Assembly: GCA_963825425.1 (NCBI GenBank)
Contig: CAWGTF010000011.1
Location: forward strand, 372,001 to 436,000
DNA: 64,000 nucleotides
DNA from: PALSA-607 sp963825425
GTDB taxonomy: Bacteria; Actinomycetota; Actinomycetes; Acidothermales; Acidothermaceae
Direction of reading: 5' to 3'
Both the position numbers and the translations under genes were made by a program. Shown here one piece after another: positions 41,935 through 50,480 of the stretch. Every line of letters begins with the position of its first letter. The stretch's first letter is position 1. The notes below the pieces were generated by a model. The model saw nothing but the letters and a program-made list of their open reading frames with translations. It made no database searches and had not been told where the DNA came from.

Positions 41935-42003
41935 GCTACTACAAGATTTGGCTCCTAGCTACTACAAGATTTGGCTCCCAGCTACTACAAGATTTGGCTC
42001 CCA
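41935..42003. repeat. three tandem 23-bp repeats upstream of the ATPase gene
   Basis: Units at 41935-41957, 41958-41980 and 41981-42003, each starting GCTACTACAAGATTTGGCTC and differing at a single position (TA or CA end). They are head-to-tail with no spacer. They lie in the 272-nt gap between the ATPase start (minus strand) and infA (plus strand), on the ATPase promoter side, and are clearly more AT-rich than the neighbourhood. They look like protein-binding iterons. Confidence 0.9.
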
Positions 42004-42069
42004 GCTGTGTCCCGGCGGGCTGACGGGGACCTGAGGAGTCCGGGTTTCGCGTTCACCCGGTTCGTCGCG

Positions 42070-42075
42070 TAGACT
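42070..42075 (+). promoter_or_regulatory. candidate -10 element upstream of infA
   Basis: TAGACT, ~115 nt before infA. The -35 match is poor (TTTCGC with a 19-nt spacer). An internal promoter is expected here, since the opposite-strand ATPase gene interrupts the operon. Confidence 0.35.
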
Positions 42076-42190
42076 TCGCAGTCGGTTCGCGTCAGATCTC
42101 GGCTCCTCATCATGGGAGCAGGGCTGACGTGTGCCGACATGCGCGTGTGTTGAGAGAAGTTTCGGGTGAAGACGACGGAACGCGGAGGAT

Positions 42191-42412
42191 ATGGCGAAGA
42201 AAGACGGGGCCATCGAGATCGAGGGCCAGGTTGTCGAACCGCTCCCGAACGCCATGTTCAGGGTCGAGCTCGCTAACGGTCACAAGGTACTCGCGCACAT
42301 CAGCGGCAAGATGCGCATGCACTACATCCGCATCCTGCCTGGTGACCGGGTCGTCGTCGAACTCAGCCCGTACGACCTGACCCGCGGCCGCATCGTTTAC
42401 CGCTACAAGTAG
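42191..42412 (+). CDS. infA: translation initiation factor IF-1
   Basis: A 73-residue OB-fold protein covering the ribosomal A site during initiation. MAKKDGAIEIEGQVVEPLPN, then HISGKMRMHYIRILPGDRV and the end RGRIVYRYK are consensus. GCGGAGGAT precedes the ATG. The frame is intact. Confidence 0.99.
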   Translation: MAKKDGAIEIEGQVVEPLPNAMFRVELANGHKVLAHISGKMRMHYIRILPGDRVVVELSPYDLTRGRIVYRYK

Positions 42413-42422
42413 AAGAGACGTC

Positions 42423-42536
42423 ATGAAGGTCAAACCGAGCGTCAAGAAGATCTGTGACAAGTGCAAGGTGATTCGTCGCCACGGCCGCGTCATGGTGATT
42501 TGCGAGAACCTGCGCCATAAGCAGCGGCAGGGCTAG
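42423..42536 (+). CDS. rpmJ: 50S ribosomal protein L36
   Basis: A 37-residue L36 (MKVKPSVKKICDKCKVIRRH). Zinc ligands CDKC, the later Cys of VICEN, and His of NLRHKQRQG are kept, the zinc-binding form. It is 10 nt after infA. The frame is intact. Confidence 0.97.
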   Translation: MKVKPSVKKICDKCKVIRRHGRVMVICENLRHKQRQG

Positions 42537-42551
42537 ACCCGTACCAAACGC

Positions 42552-42632
42552 AAGTCACAACCGGCGTCCGATATGGGCGTCGTACCCCCGGTCGGAGGCC
42601 GGGGCCCAGCTGGGCAGCTTGGGACGTGACTT
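42552..42632 (+). promoter_or_regulatory. candidate structured leader of rpsM
   Basis: The 133-nt rpmJ-rpsM gap can be closed by a 7-bp stem (AAGTCAC, 42552-42558, with GTGACTT, 42626-42632) that encloses further GC-rich helices. In several bacteria S4 or S13-operon proteins bind such leaders. The assignment is by position only. Confidence 0.3.
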
Positions 42633-42669
42633 GGAGGACCTCCGCGAACAGCTAGGAGTACGCCCCCGT

Positions 42670-43050
42670 ATGGCACGTCTCGTCGGCGTCGACCTCCCCC
42701 GCGATAAGCGGCTCGAGATCGCGCTCACCTACATCTTCGGGATCGGCCGCACTCGTGCGACCGAAACGCTGACCAATACCGGCGTCAGCCCCGACCTGCG
42801 CGTCAAGGACGTCACGGATGACGACCTGCTGAAGCTGCGCGAATGGATCGAGGCCAACTACAAGATCGAGGGAGACCTCCGTCGCGAGACGGCCGCCGAC
42901 ATTCGGCGCAAGGTCGAGATCGGGTGCTACCAGGGCATCCGTCACCGCCGGGGCCTGCCGGTCCACGGCCAGCGAACCCACACCAACGCACGCACCCGCA
43001 AGGGCCCGCGCAAGGCTGTGGCCGGCAAGAAGAAGCCAGGCAAGAAGTAG
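42670..43050 (+). CDS. rpsM: 30S ribosomal protein S13
   Basis: A 126-residue head protein contacting the P-site tRNA and L5 (ARLVGVDLPRDKRLEIALTY, GCYQGIRHRRGLPVHGQRTH). Basic tail ending KKKPGKK. The ATG at 42670 follows CTAGGAG. The frame is intact. Confidence 0.98.
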   Translation: MARLVGVDLPRDKRLEIALTYIFGIGRTRATETLTNTGVSPDLRVKDVTDDDLLKLREWIEANYKIEGDLRRETAADIRRKVEIGCYQGIRHRRGLPVHGQRTHTNARTRKGPRKAVAGKKKPGKK

Positions 43051-43113
43051 CCCCGGTAGTCCTTCGGACACCGATCGGGTCCGACGACCTCAGCTTTCAG
43101 GAGTAAGCAGCAG

Positions 43114-43524
43114 ATGCCACCGAAGACGCGCCAACAAGGCGCCGGCGCGAAGAAAGTGCGCCGCAAGGAAAAGAAGAACGTGGCCCACGGCCATGCTCAC
43201 ATCAAGAGCACGTTCAACAACACGATCGTGTCGATCACCGATCCAACGGGTGCGGTGATCGCGTGGGCGAGCGCCGGCCACGTCGGATTCAAGGGTTCGC
43301 GCAAGTCGACCCCCTTCGCCGCCCAGATGGCCGCTGAGTCGGCTGGCCGTCGGGCGCAGGAGCACGGCATGCGCAAGGTCGACGTCTTCGTGAAGGGTCC
43401 CGGCTCCGGCCGCGAGACCGCGATCCGTTCGTTGCAGGCCGTCGGCCTCGAGGTCGGTTCGATCCAAGACGTCACCCCGGTACCCCACAACGGGTGCCGT
43501 CCGCCGAAGCGCCGGAGGGTCTGA
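43114..43524 (+). CDS. rpsK: 30S ribosomal protein S11
   Basis: A 136-residue platform protein (GHAHIKSTFNNTIVSITDPT, PFAAQMAAESAGRRAQEHGM and the end PHNGCRPPKRRRV). CAGGAG precedes the ATG. 2 nt from rpsD. The frame is intact. Confidence 0.98.
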   Translation: MPPKTRQQGAGAKKVRRKEKKNVAHGHAHIKSTFNNTIVSITDPTGAVIAWASAGHVGFKGSRKSTPFAAQMAAESAGRRAQEHGMRKVDVFVKGPGSGRETAIRSLQAVGLEVGSIQDVTPVPHNGCRPPKRRRV

Positions 43525-43526
43525 CC

Positions 43527-44153
43527 ATGGCCAGGTACACCGGCCCCGACTGCAAGCGATGCCGCCGGGAGAAGACCAAGCTCTTCCTCAAGGGCGCCAA
43601 GTGCGACTCTCCGAAGTGCCCGATCGAGATCCGCCCCTACCCGCCGGGTGAGCACGGTCGCGGTCGCACCAAGGACAGCGAGTACCTGCTGCAGATGCGC
43701 GAGAAGCAGAAGTGCGCGCGCATTTACGGCGTCCTCGAAAAGCAGTTTCGCGGTTACTACGAAGAGGCGAGCGGCAAGTCCGGCCGGACCGGCGAGAACC
43801 TGCTGCGCATTCTCGAGAGCCGTCTCGACAACGTCGTCTACCGTTCGGGATTTGCGGCCAGTCGTGACCAGGCGCGCCAGTTCGTGCGCCACGGCCACTT
43901 CCTGGTCAACGGCCACCGGGTCGACATCCCGAGCTACCGGGTCTCCGAGAGCGACATCGTCGAGGTAGCCGAGAAGTCCCGCGAGCTCGACCCGTTCATC
44001 ATTGCCCGCGCAGTGGCCGGCGATAAGCCGGCACCGGCGTGGCTCGAAGTACTGCCCAGCCGGTTGCGGGTGCTCGTGCATTCGCTGCCGGTCCGTCAGG
44101 TCATCGACACTCAGGTGCAAGAGCAGCTGATCGTCGAGTTCTACTCCAAGTAA
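43527..44153 (+). CDS. rpsD: 30S ribosomal protein S4 (zinc-finger form)
   Basis: A 208-residue primary 16S binder. The N-terminus has four cysteines, CKRC ... CDSPKC (residues 9-31), the zinc-binding C+ form. The S4 RNA-binding domain follows (LESRLDNVVYRSGFAASRDQARQFVRHGH in part). ATG at 43527. The frame is intact. Confidence 0.97.
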   Translation: MARYTGPDCKRCRREKTKLFLKGAKCDSPKCPIEIRPYPPGEHGRGRTKDSEYLLQMREKQKCARIYGVLEKQFRGYYEEASGKSGRTGENLLRILESRLDNVVYRSGFAASRDQARQFVRHGHFLVNGHRVDIPSYRVSESDIVEVAEKSRELDPFIIARAVAGDKPAPAWLEVLPSRLRVLVHSLPVRQVIDTQVQEQLIVEFYSK

Positions 44154-44259
44154 GACCCAGCAAGACACCGTCGCGGGCCGGGGAGACCCGGTTCGCGCGG
44201 TGCAAGTCCCAACTACTCGCGGCGTCATATAGCGGTCGCCCCGAGAACCGGAGGAAATC

Positions 44260-45283
44260 GTGCTCATCGCACAACGCCCAACCATCAGTGAAGACGGCGT
44301 CGACGACGTTCGCTCGCGTTTCGTCATCGAGCCACTCGAGCCAGGCTTCGGGTACACGCTCGGCAACTCGCTTCGCCGCACGTTGCTGTCGTCGATCCCT
44401 GGCGCCGCCGTCACCAGCATCCGCATCGAAGGCGTGCTGCACGAGTTCTCGACAGTGCCCGGTGTGAAGGAAGACGTCACCGAGATCATCCTGAACATCA
44501 AGGAGCTCGTCGTCTCGAGCGAGCACGACGAGCCGGTCGTCATGTACCTGCGCAAGCAGGGTCCGGGCGACGTCACGGCGGCTGACATCGCGCCGCCCGC
44601 GGGCGTCGAGGTGCACAACCCGGAGCTGAAGATCGCGACGCTGAACGGCAAGGGCAAGCTCGAGGTCGAGCTGACCGTCGAGCGCGGTCGCGGCTACGTG
44701 CAGGCGAACGCGCAACAAGCAGCCGAGCCACGAGATCGGCCGCATTCCGATCGACTCGATCTACTCCCCGGTCTTGAAGGTGACCTTCAAGGTCGAGGCG
44801 ACCCGAGTCGAGCAGCGCACCGACTTCGACAAGCTGATCGTGGACGTCGAAACGAAGCCGTGCATGCGCCCGCGCGACGCCGTCGCCAGTGCAGGCAAGA
44901 CGCTCGTCGAGTTGTTCGGTCTTGCTCGCGAGCTGAACATCGACGCCGAGGGCATCGACATCGGTCCTTCGCCGACCGACGCCGCACTCGCCGCCGACCT
45001 CGCGTTGCCGATCGAAGACCTCAACCTCACCGTGCGGTCGTACAACTGCCTCAAGCGTGAAGGCATCCACACGGTCGGCGAGCTCGTCTCGCGCAGCGAG
45101 GCGGACCTGCTCGACATCCGCAACTTCGGTGCGAAGTCGATCGACGAGGTCAAGGCCAAGCTCATCGAGATGGGCTTGAACCTGAAGGACGCGCCTCCCG
45201 GATTCGACCCGAGCAGCGTCGTCTACGCCGGCGACGATGACGACTTCGATGACCAGAACTACGCGGAGACCGAACAGCTCTGA
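44260..45283 (+). CDS. rpoA: DNA-directed RNA polymerase subunit alpha
   Basis: N-terminal dimerisation domain (SRFVIEPLEPGFGYTLGNSLRRTLLSSIPGAAV in part), linker and C-terminal domain (LNLTVRSYNCLKREGIHTVGELV ... IRNFGAKSIDEVKAKL), which contacts UP elements and activators. One inserted base near 44714 (GCGAAC to GCGCAAC) shifts the frame before KQPSHEIGRIPIDSIYSPVLK. Corrected length ~340 residues. GTG start after CGGAGGAA. Confidence 0.96.
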
Positions 45284-45348
45284 CCGTGCTCGACTGCGTA
45301 CTGAACTGACGCGAGTATTTGCAACTGATGACCTAGGAAGGCCAGGAC

Positions 45349-46054
45349 ATGCCGACGCCCACGAAGGGACCCCGCCTCGGCGGCGGCTCGTCGCACGAGC
45401 GGATCATTCTCGCGAACCTCGCGACCGCGTTGTTCGAGCACGGCCACATCACCACGACGCTGGCCAAGGCCAAGCGGCTGCGCCCGGTGGCCGAGCGACT
45501 GGTCACCAAGGCCAAGCGGGGCGACCTGCACTCGCGTCGCCAGGTCATGACGATCGTCCGCGACAAGACGGTCGTGCACGGTCTGTTCACCGAGATCGGC
45601 CCGCGCTACCTCAACCGGGCCGGTGGCTACACCCGCATCGTCAAGCTCGGGCCGCGCAAGGGCGACAACGCTCCGATGGCGGTCATCGAGCTGGTCGAGC
45701 CGCTGGCCGAGCAAGTGGTCGCCGAGGCAACCGGGGCAACTCGCCGGGGCGCCAAGGAGCGGACCGCAACGAAGCCTGCTGCGTAAGGCGAGCAAGGCGG
45801 CCGAGCTCGAAGCTCTCGACGCCAAGGCGCAAGCGGCTGCCGAAGCCGCCGAGGACGCCGAGGCCGAGGGTGACGTCGAGGGTGCCGCACTCGCGGCAGC
45901 GGAAGCAGACGAAGCGGCGGCGAAGGCCGAAGAGCTAGCTGGGGAGATCGGCGACGACGCGTCGGCCGAGGTCGCCGGCGATGCCCTGGCCTTCGAAGAG
46001 ATCGCCGACGAGGCCGCCGAGGCTGCCGAGAAGACCGCCGAGGACGACGCCTGA
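45349..46054 (+). CDS. rplQ: 50S ribosomal protein L17 with long acidic Ala/Glu tail
   Basis: The core of ~115 residues is standard (PTPTKGPRLGGGSSHERIIL, ALFEHGHITTTLAKAKRLRP). In the direct frame a stop comes at 45784-45786; an extra base near 45780 most likely causes it, because the next frame continues ~90 residues of Ala/Glu/Asp-rich sequence (AAELEALDAKAQAAAEAAED) to 46054. Acidic tails on L17 are known in mycobacteria. Corrected length ~234 residues. CTAGGAAGG precedes the ATG. Confidence 0.9.
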
Positions 46055-46083
46055 GCAGTCGACGACAGCCCGCACGACATCGA

Positions 46084-46121
46084 CGAGCCCGGCCATCCCG
46101 ATCACGGGATGACCGGGCTCG
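46084..46121 (+). terminator. terminator after rplQ
   Basis: Arms of 9 bp (CGAGCCCGG, 46084-46092, with 46113-46121) and 7 bp (CATCCCG, 46094-46100, with 46105-46111) around a 4-nt loop and one mismatch. It closes the alpha operon and overlaps an in-frame ATG at 46109, which argues against that codon as the truA start. Confidence 0.75.
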
Positions 46122-46129
46122 TTCGGCTC

Positions 46130-46967
46130 GTGCGCCTGAGAGTCGACTTCGGTTACGACGGCACCGCCTTCTTCGGCTGGGCCCGTCAACCAGGCTTGCG
46201 AACGGTGCAGGGCGTCCTTGAGCCGGCGTTCGCGACGGTGCTGCGCCTGCCGACGCCGCCGCTGGTCACGATCGCCGGTCGCACGGACGCCGGGGTGCAC
46301 GCGCGCGGTCAGGTCGCGCACGTCGACGTACCCGCTGACGCCGACCCGCTGCAGGAGCTGCTTGCCGGTGACGTCGAGCCGGACGCTGTCGCACGCCGAC
46401 TCAACGGCGTCCTCGGGCTCGACGTCCGGGTGCGATCGGTCACGGTTGCACCAACCGGATTCCACGCCCGGTTCGCGGCGCTGAGCCGGCGGTACTCCTA
46501 CCGAGTCGCCGATCACTGGTTCTTTCCGCCTCGCCGCTACTGACACGCTCGCGCATCCGCACCCACTCGACCTCGACGCGATGAACGCGGCGGCGTCGCT
46601 GCTGCTCGGCGAGCGAGACTTCGCCGCGTTCTGCCGCCGCCGCGAGGGGGCAACAACGGTGCGAACGCTGCTCGTGCTCGAGTGGGTTCGCGACGACGTG
46701 GGGGTGGCCATCGCGCGCGTCGAAGCCGACGCGTTCTGCCACTCGATGGTGCGCTCGTTGATCGGCACTTTGCTCGAAGTCGGAGACGGCAAGCGGGACG
46801 TCGAGTGGCCGGCCGCTGTTTTGGCCGGTCGCGACCGATCCGCGGCCGCCCGTGTTGCGGCCGCGCATGCGCTGACGCTGGAAGAAGTCCGCTACCCGCC
46901 CGATGCCGAGCTGGTTGCGCGTACTCAACAGACCAGGCGCAGGCGCGACCAACCCGACGCGTACTGA
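46130..46967 (+). CDS. truA: tRNA pseudouridine(38-40) synthase
   Basis: Isomerises uridines 38-40 of the tRNA anticodon arm. RLRVDFGYDGTAFFGWARQP at the start and the catalytic Asp in IAGRTDAGVHARGQVAHVD (near residue 55). The frame moves +1 near 46540, after the RRYSYRV region, and continues LDAMNAAASLLLGERDFAAFC and FCHSMVRSLIGTLLEVG. GTG 46130 is chosen over ATG 46109 because the latter lies inside the terminator stem. Corrected length ~278 residues. Confidence 0.93.
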
Positions 46968-46981
46968 TCTGGACGCACCCC

Positions 46982-47010
46982 TTGCCGACATTCCTCTACA
47001 TAGGTAGAGT
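46982..47010 (+). promoter_or_regulatory. candidate promoter of the membrane protein gene
   Basis: TTGCCG (46982-46987), a 17-nt spacer and TAGAGT (47005-47010), 28 nt before the ATG. It is almost fully covered by the nested palindrome at 46985-47019. Confidence 0.6.
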
Positions 47011-47019
47011 TAATGTCGG
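46985..47019. repeat. nested palindrome (operator-like) over the promoter
   Basis: Outer arms CCGACATT (46985-46992) and AATGTCGG (47012-47019). Inner arms CTCTAC (46994-46999) and GTAGAG (47004-47009) with a 4-nt centre. All 14 bp match. The inner part resembles binding sites of small dimeric winged-helix repressors (PadR or BlaI type), but no such gene is adjacent. Confidence 0.8.
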
Positions 47020-47038
47020 GACTACTTGGGGGTGCGTG

Positions 47039-47971
47039 ATGGGTGTCGTACTCAGCGTCGCGATCGGCGTTGCCGTGGTCGCCGGTGCTTACCGCCTCTT
47101 ACTACGGATGTTGACCCGAGGTGAGCGATCGTCCGGTGGCGCAGCGTCGGCGTCCCACTATGACGCTCCAGCGGCACTGCTGGCCGGTGCAGTGCGACTG
47201 TTGGCTCCCGACCGGGCCGAGTGGGGCCACGCGATGCTCGGTGAACTTGAGCAGCTCAGGAGTTCGCGGGTCAGATGGCGATTCGCGCTCGGCTGCGTCG
47301 CCGCGACCGTGTGGGTGGGCAGGCGTCGAGGCGGCCCAGGAAACGTCATCGTTCTTGCAACGGCGGCTGGGGCGATCAGCTCGGCGGGTTTGGTGGCGTT
47401 TGCATTCGCGCGCTACCCCGGCCTTCGGCACGGTACCGCCACCTGGCTCGACCTGACGGCATTCGCGCTCGTGGTTGCGGGCTACGTCGGCACCAGTGCG
47501 GTCCTTGTTCGCGCCAACACATCGCGGCAGGTCGTGACGCGCCTTGTGTTGCCCGGAGGCCTGACCATGGCGGCGCTCCCCGCGCTGCTCGCGGTGACTC
47601 TGCCGATCGCACGTTCGATCACGGTGTTGACGATGGTGCTCGCCTTCGGTGCCGTGTCGGCGGCCATCGGCGTTGCTGGCGCGAGGCGGGGGAGTAGTGC
47701 GGCGGCCGGGCGGGTCGCCGCCGTGCTTGCTGCGGTTGTGGCCGGGTTCGCCGTCTTCCTGATCTGGGTCAGCGACACGTTGGTGAGCCAAGGTCGGCCC
47801 TACGACCCGGGACTGGTGCGTGACTTTGCTGCCAGCGGTGCACATGACCTGGCCACCTACGCCGTCAGTGACAACCTGGGCTCAGCCATGATGTTGCTGC
47901 TGGCCGTTCCGGTCGTGGCGTCGGTGATCGGGTACGCGGGGGCGACTGTCGCCACCCGCAGCACTCAGTAA
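47039..47971 (+). CDS. polytopic membrane protein of unknown function
   Basis: A 310-residue protein with about seven or eight membrane helices. After the first helix comes a conserved-looking cytoplasmic stretch, RLLAPDRAEWGHAMLGELEQLRSS then RWRFALGC, a signature I associate with actinobacterial membrane proteins often encoded beside PadR regulators; no regulator is present here. The ATG at 47039 follows a GGGGG stretch. Expression is probably controlled through the nested palindrome over its promoter. The frame is intact. No function assigned. Confidence 0.6.
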   Translation: MGVVLSVAIGVAVVAGAYRLLLRMLTRGERSSGGAASASHYDAPAALLAGAVRLLAPDRAEWGHAMLGELEQLRSSRVRWRFALGCVAATVWVGRRRGGPGNVIVLATAAGAISSAGLVAFAFARYPGLRHGTATWLDLTAFALVVAGYVGTSAVLVRANTSRQVVTRLVLPGGLTMAALPALLAVTLPIARSITVLTMVLAFGAVSAAIGVAGARRGSSAAAGRVAAVLAAVVAGFAVFLIWVSDTLVSQGRPYDPGLVRDFAASGAHDLATYAVSDNLGSAMMLLLAVPVVASVIGYAGATVATRSTQ

Positions 47972-48071
47972 CCCGGGTGCGTGCGCAGCGGTCCACGCTG
48001 TGAGCGAACGCCGCCCGGGAAGCAGCGGGCCGCTCCGCGAGTTGAGCGTAGGAGACTCAAGGAGGCGGCGC

Positions 48072-50438
48072 ATGCCCAACACATCTTCTGACCCCCGGCC
48101 AGACCAGGTGTCGGATCAGGTCGTCGAACTGCCGGTGCTCTGGCTGGACGACGAGGTCATCTTGCCCGGGATGGTGGCCCCGATCGCGCTCGACGCAGGG
48201 ACGCAGGCCGCCGTCGACGCGGCCCGCAACGCAGCCGATTCGCGGCTGTTGATCGTCCCCCGCAACGACGGGGCATACGCAAGTCATGGCGTTCTCGCAG
48301 TGATCGAGCAGGTCGGCCGGCTGCCGCAGGGTGGCCAAGCTGTCGTCGTCCGAGGCGTGCAGCGCGCCAGGATCGGTGCAGGCGTCTCCGGCGCCGGCGC
48401 CGCACTGTGGGTGCAGGCAACGTTGGTCGAGGATTCGGCGACGACGCCGCGAACCGCTGAGCTTGCCGCCGACTACCGCGCGCTGGTGATCTCGATCCTG
48501 CAGCTGCGCGGCGCGTACCAGGTCATCGACACGGTCCAGCGGGTCAACGACGCGGCGACGCTGTCGGACCTCGCCGGTTACGCGTCGTATCTCGACACCG
48601 AGCAGAAGCTGTGGCTGCTCGAGACGGCTGATGTCGACGTCCGGCTGGAAAAGCTTTCGGAGTGGGCGCGGGCGCAGCTCGCCGAGCTCGAGGTCAGCGG
48701 CCGGATCCGCGACGAGGTTCGCGAGGGCATGGAGAAGACGCAGCGCGAGTTCTTGCTGCGCCAGCAGTTGGCGGCCATTCGCAAGGAGCTCGGCGAGGGC
48801 GAGCCCGATGGGGCCGACGACTACCGGGCGCGGGTCGAGGAGGCCGACTTGCCGGAGAAGGTCCGGGACGCCGCGCTGCGCGAGGTCGGCAAGCTCGAGC
48901 GCGGCAGCGACCAAAGCCCCGAGGCGGGCTGGATCCGCACCTGGCTCGACACCGTGCTTGAACTGCCGTGGAACACCCGCACGCAGGACAGCACCGACAT
49001 CACGGCAGCTCGCGCGATCCTCGACGCCGACCACGAAGGTTTGGACGACGTGAAGGACCGCATCGTCGAACACCTCGCCGTGCGGGCGCGCCGTGCCGAG
49101 CGTGGCCTCGAGCTCGTCGGAGGTCGTGGCAGTGGTGCGGTGCTCGCACTCGTCGGCCCGCCCGGCGTCGGGAAGACGTCGCTCGGCGAATCGGTTGCCC
49201 GAGCGCTCGATCGCAAGTTCGTGCGGGTAGCGCTGGGTGGCGTGCGCGACGAGGCCGAGATTCGCGGGCACCGTCGCACGTACGTCGGCGCGCTGCCCGG
49301 TCGCATTGTGCGCGCGATTCGTGAGGCCGGTTCGATGAATCCGGTCGTGCTGCTCGACGAGGTCGACAAGATCGGGTCGGACTATCGCGGTGATCCAGCG
49401 AGTGCGCTTCTCGAGGTGCTCGACCCTGCGCAGAACCACACGTTCCGCGACCACTACCTCGAACTCGAGCTCGACTTGTCGGACGTGCTTGTTCCTGGCG
49501 ACCGCGAACGTGCTGGAGACGATCCCCGACGCGTTGCTCGACCGCATGGAGGTCGTGCGGCTCGACGGCTACACCGAGGACGAGAAGGTCGCCATTGCGC
49601 GCAACCACTTGCTGCCACGGCAATTGTCGCGAGCAGCGCTCGACTCGACCGAGGTCGACGTCGACGACGAGGCGCTGCGCCTGATCGCCGGCGAGCACAC
49701 CCGCGAAGCCGGTGTGCGCCAGCTCGAACGGGCGATCGCACGGGTGCTGCGCAAGGCCGCGACCAGGATCGCGGCTGCTCCGGAGAACGTGCCGGTGCAC
49801 GTCACCGCTTCGCACGCTCACTGAGTTTCTTGGGCGACCGAGGTTCACTCCCGAAAGCGCCGAACGCACCGCCGTCCCCGGTGTTGCGACCGGTCTTGCC
49901 GTGACCGGTGCTGGTGGCGACGTGCTCTTCATCGAGGCCACCGCGATGGCGGGAGAGACCGGGCTCACGCTGACCGGTCAGCTCGGTGACGTGATGAAGG
50001 AGTCCGCACACATCGCGTTGTCGTATCTGCGCTCGCACGGGTCTGAGCTCGGGATCGACGCCGTCGGCGTTCGACCGGGCGATCCACCTGCACGTGCCCG
50101 CTGGTGCCGTGCCCAAGGACGGCCCGTCGGCCGGCGTCACGATGGTCACCGCGCTCGCGTCGCTCGCCACTGGGCGTCCGGTGCGCCACGACGTCGGCAT
50201 GACCGGTGAGGTCACGCTGAACGGCCGGGTGTTGCCGATCGGCGGCGTCAAGCAGAAGCTGCTGGCCGCGCATCGTGCCGGGTTGAAGACCATCTTCTTG
50301 CCGCAGCGCAACGGTCCCGACCTCGATGACGTGCCGGCGGCGGTGCTGGCGTTGCTCGACGTGCGGCTGGTCGCCGACGTTGCCGACATCGTGCGCGAGG
50401 CGCTCGAAGCTTCGGTGGCGGCTGCCGCCGCGGCGTAA
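48072..50438 (+). CDS. lon: ATP-dependent Lon protease
   Basis: Serine/lysine protease of the AAA+ class degrading damaged and regulatory proteins in the cytoplasm. N-terminal LON domain (LPVLWLDDEVILPGMVAPI), ATPase P-loop GPPGVGKTSLGE (near residue 362), Walker B VVLLDEVDKIGSDY, and the protease domain with catalytic Ser in PKDGPSAGVTM and Lys in IGGVKQKLLAA. Frameshifts: 49499 (CTG to CTTG), ~49815 and ~50068 (GTCGCG to GTCGGCG). Corrected length ~788 residues. AAGGAGG precedes ATG 48072. Its location between truA and rplM is not standard. Confidence 0.94.
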
Positions 50439-50480
50439 CTGGGCTGCATTTGCGCCCCCGATGGCCCAGACTGCGTCGAC

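Noticed and set aside
41935..42003. CRISPR array
   Set aside because: The three units are directly adjacent with no spacers, and no cas gene is present.
41935..42003. NrdR boxes
   Set aside because: The ACTACAAGATTT word only loosely resembles the NrdR consensus, there is no paired-box spacing, and no ribonucleotide reductase gene is near.
45349..45786. L17 ending at 45786 as the true protein
   Set aside because: The next frame continues for ~90 codons of acidic, Ala-rich coding sequence typical of actinobacterial L17 tails, right up to the operon terminator.
46109..46129. ATG 46109 as the start of truA
   Set aside because: It lies within the right arm of the rplQ terminator hairpin; GTG 46130 gives the usual N-terminus.
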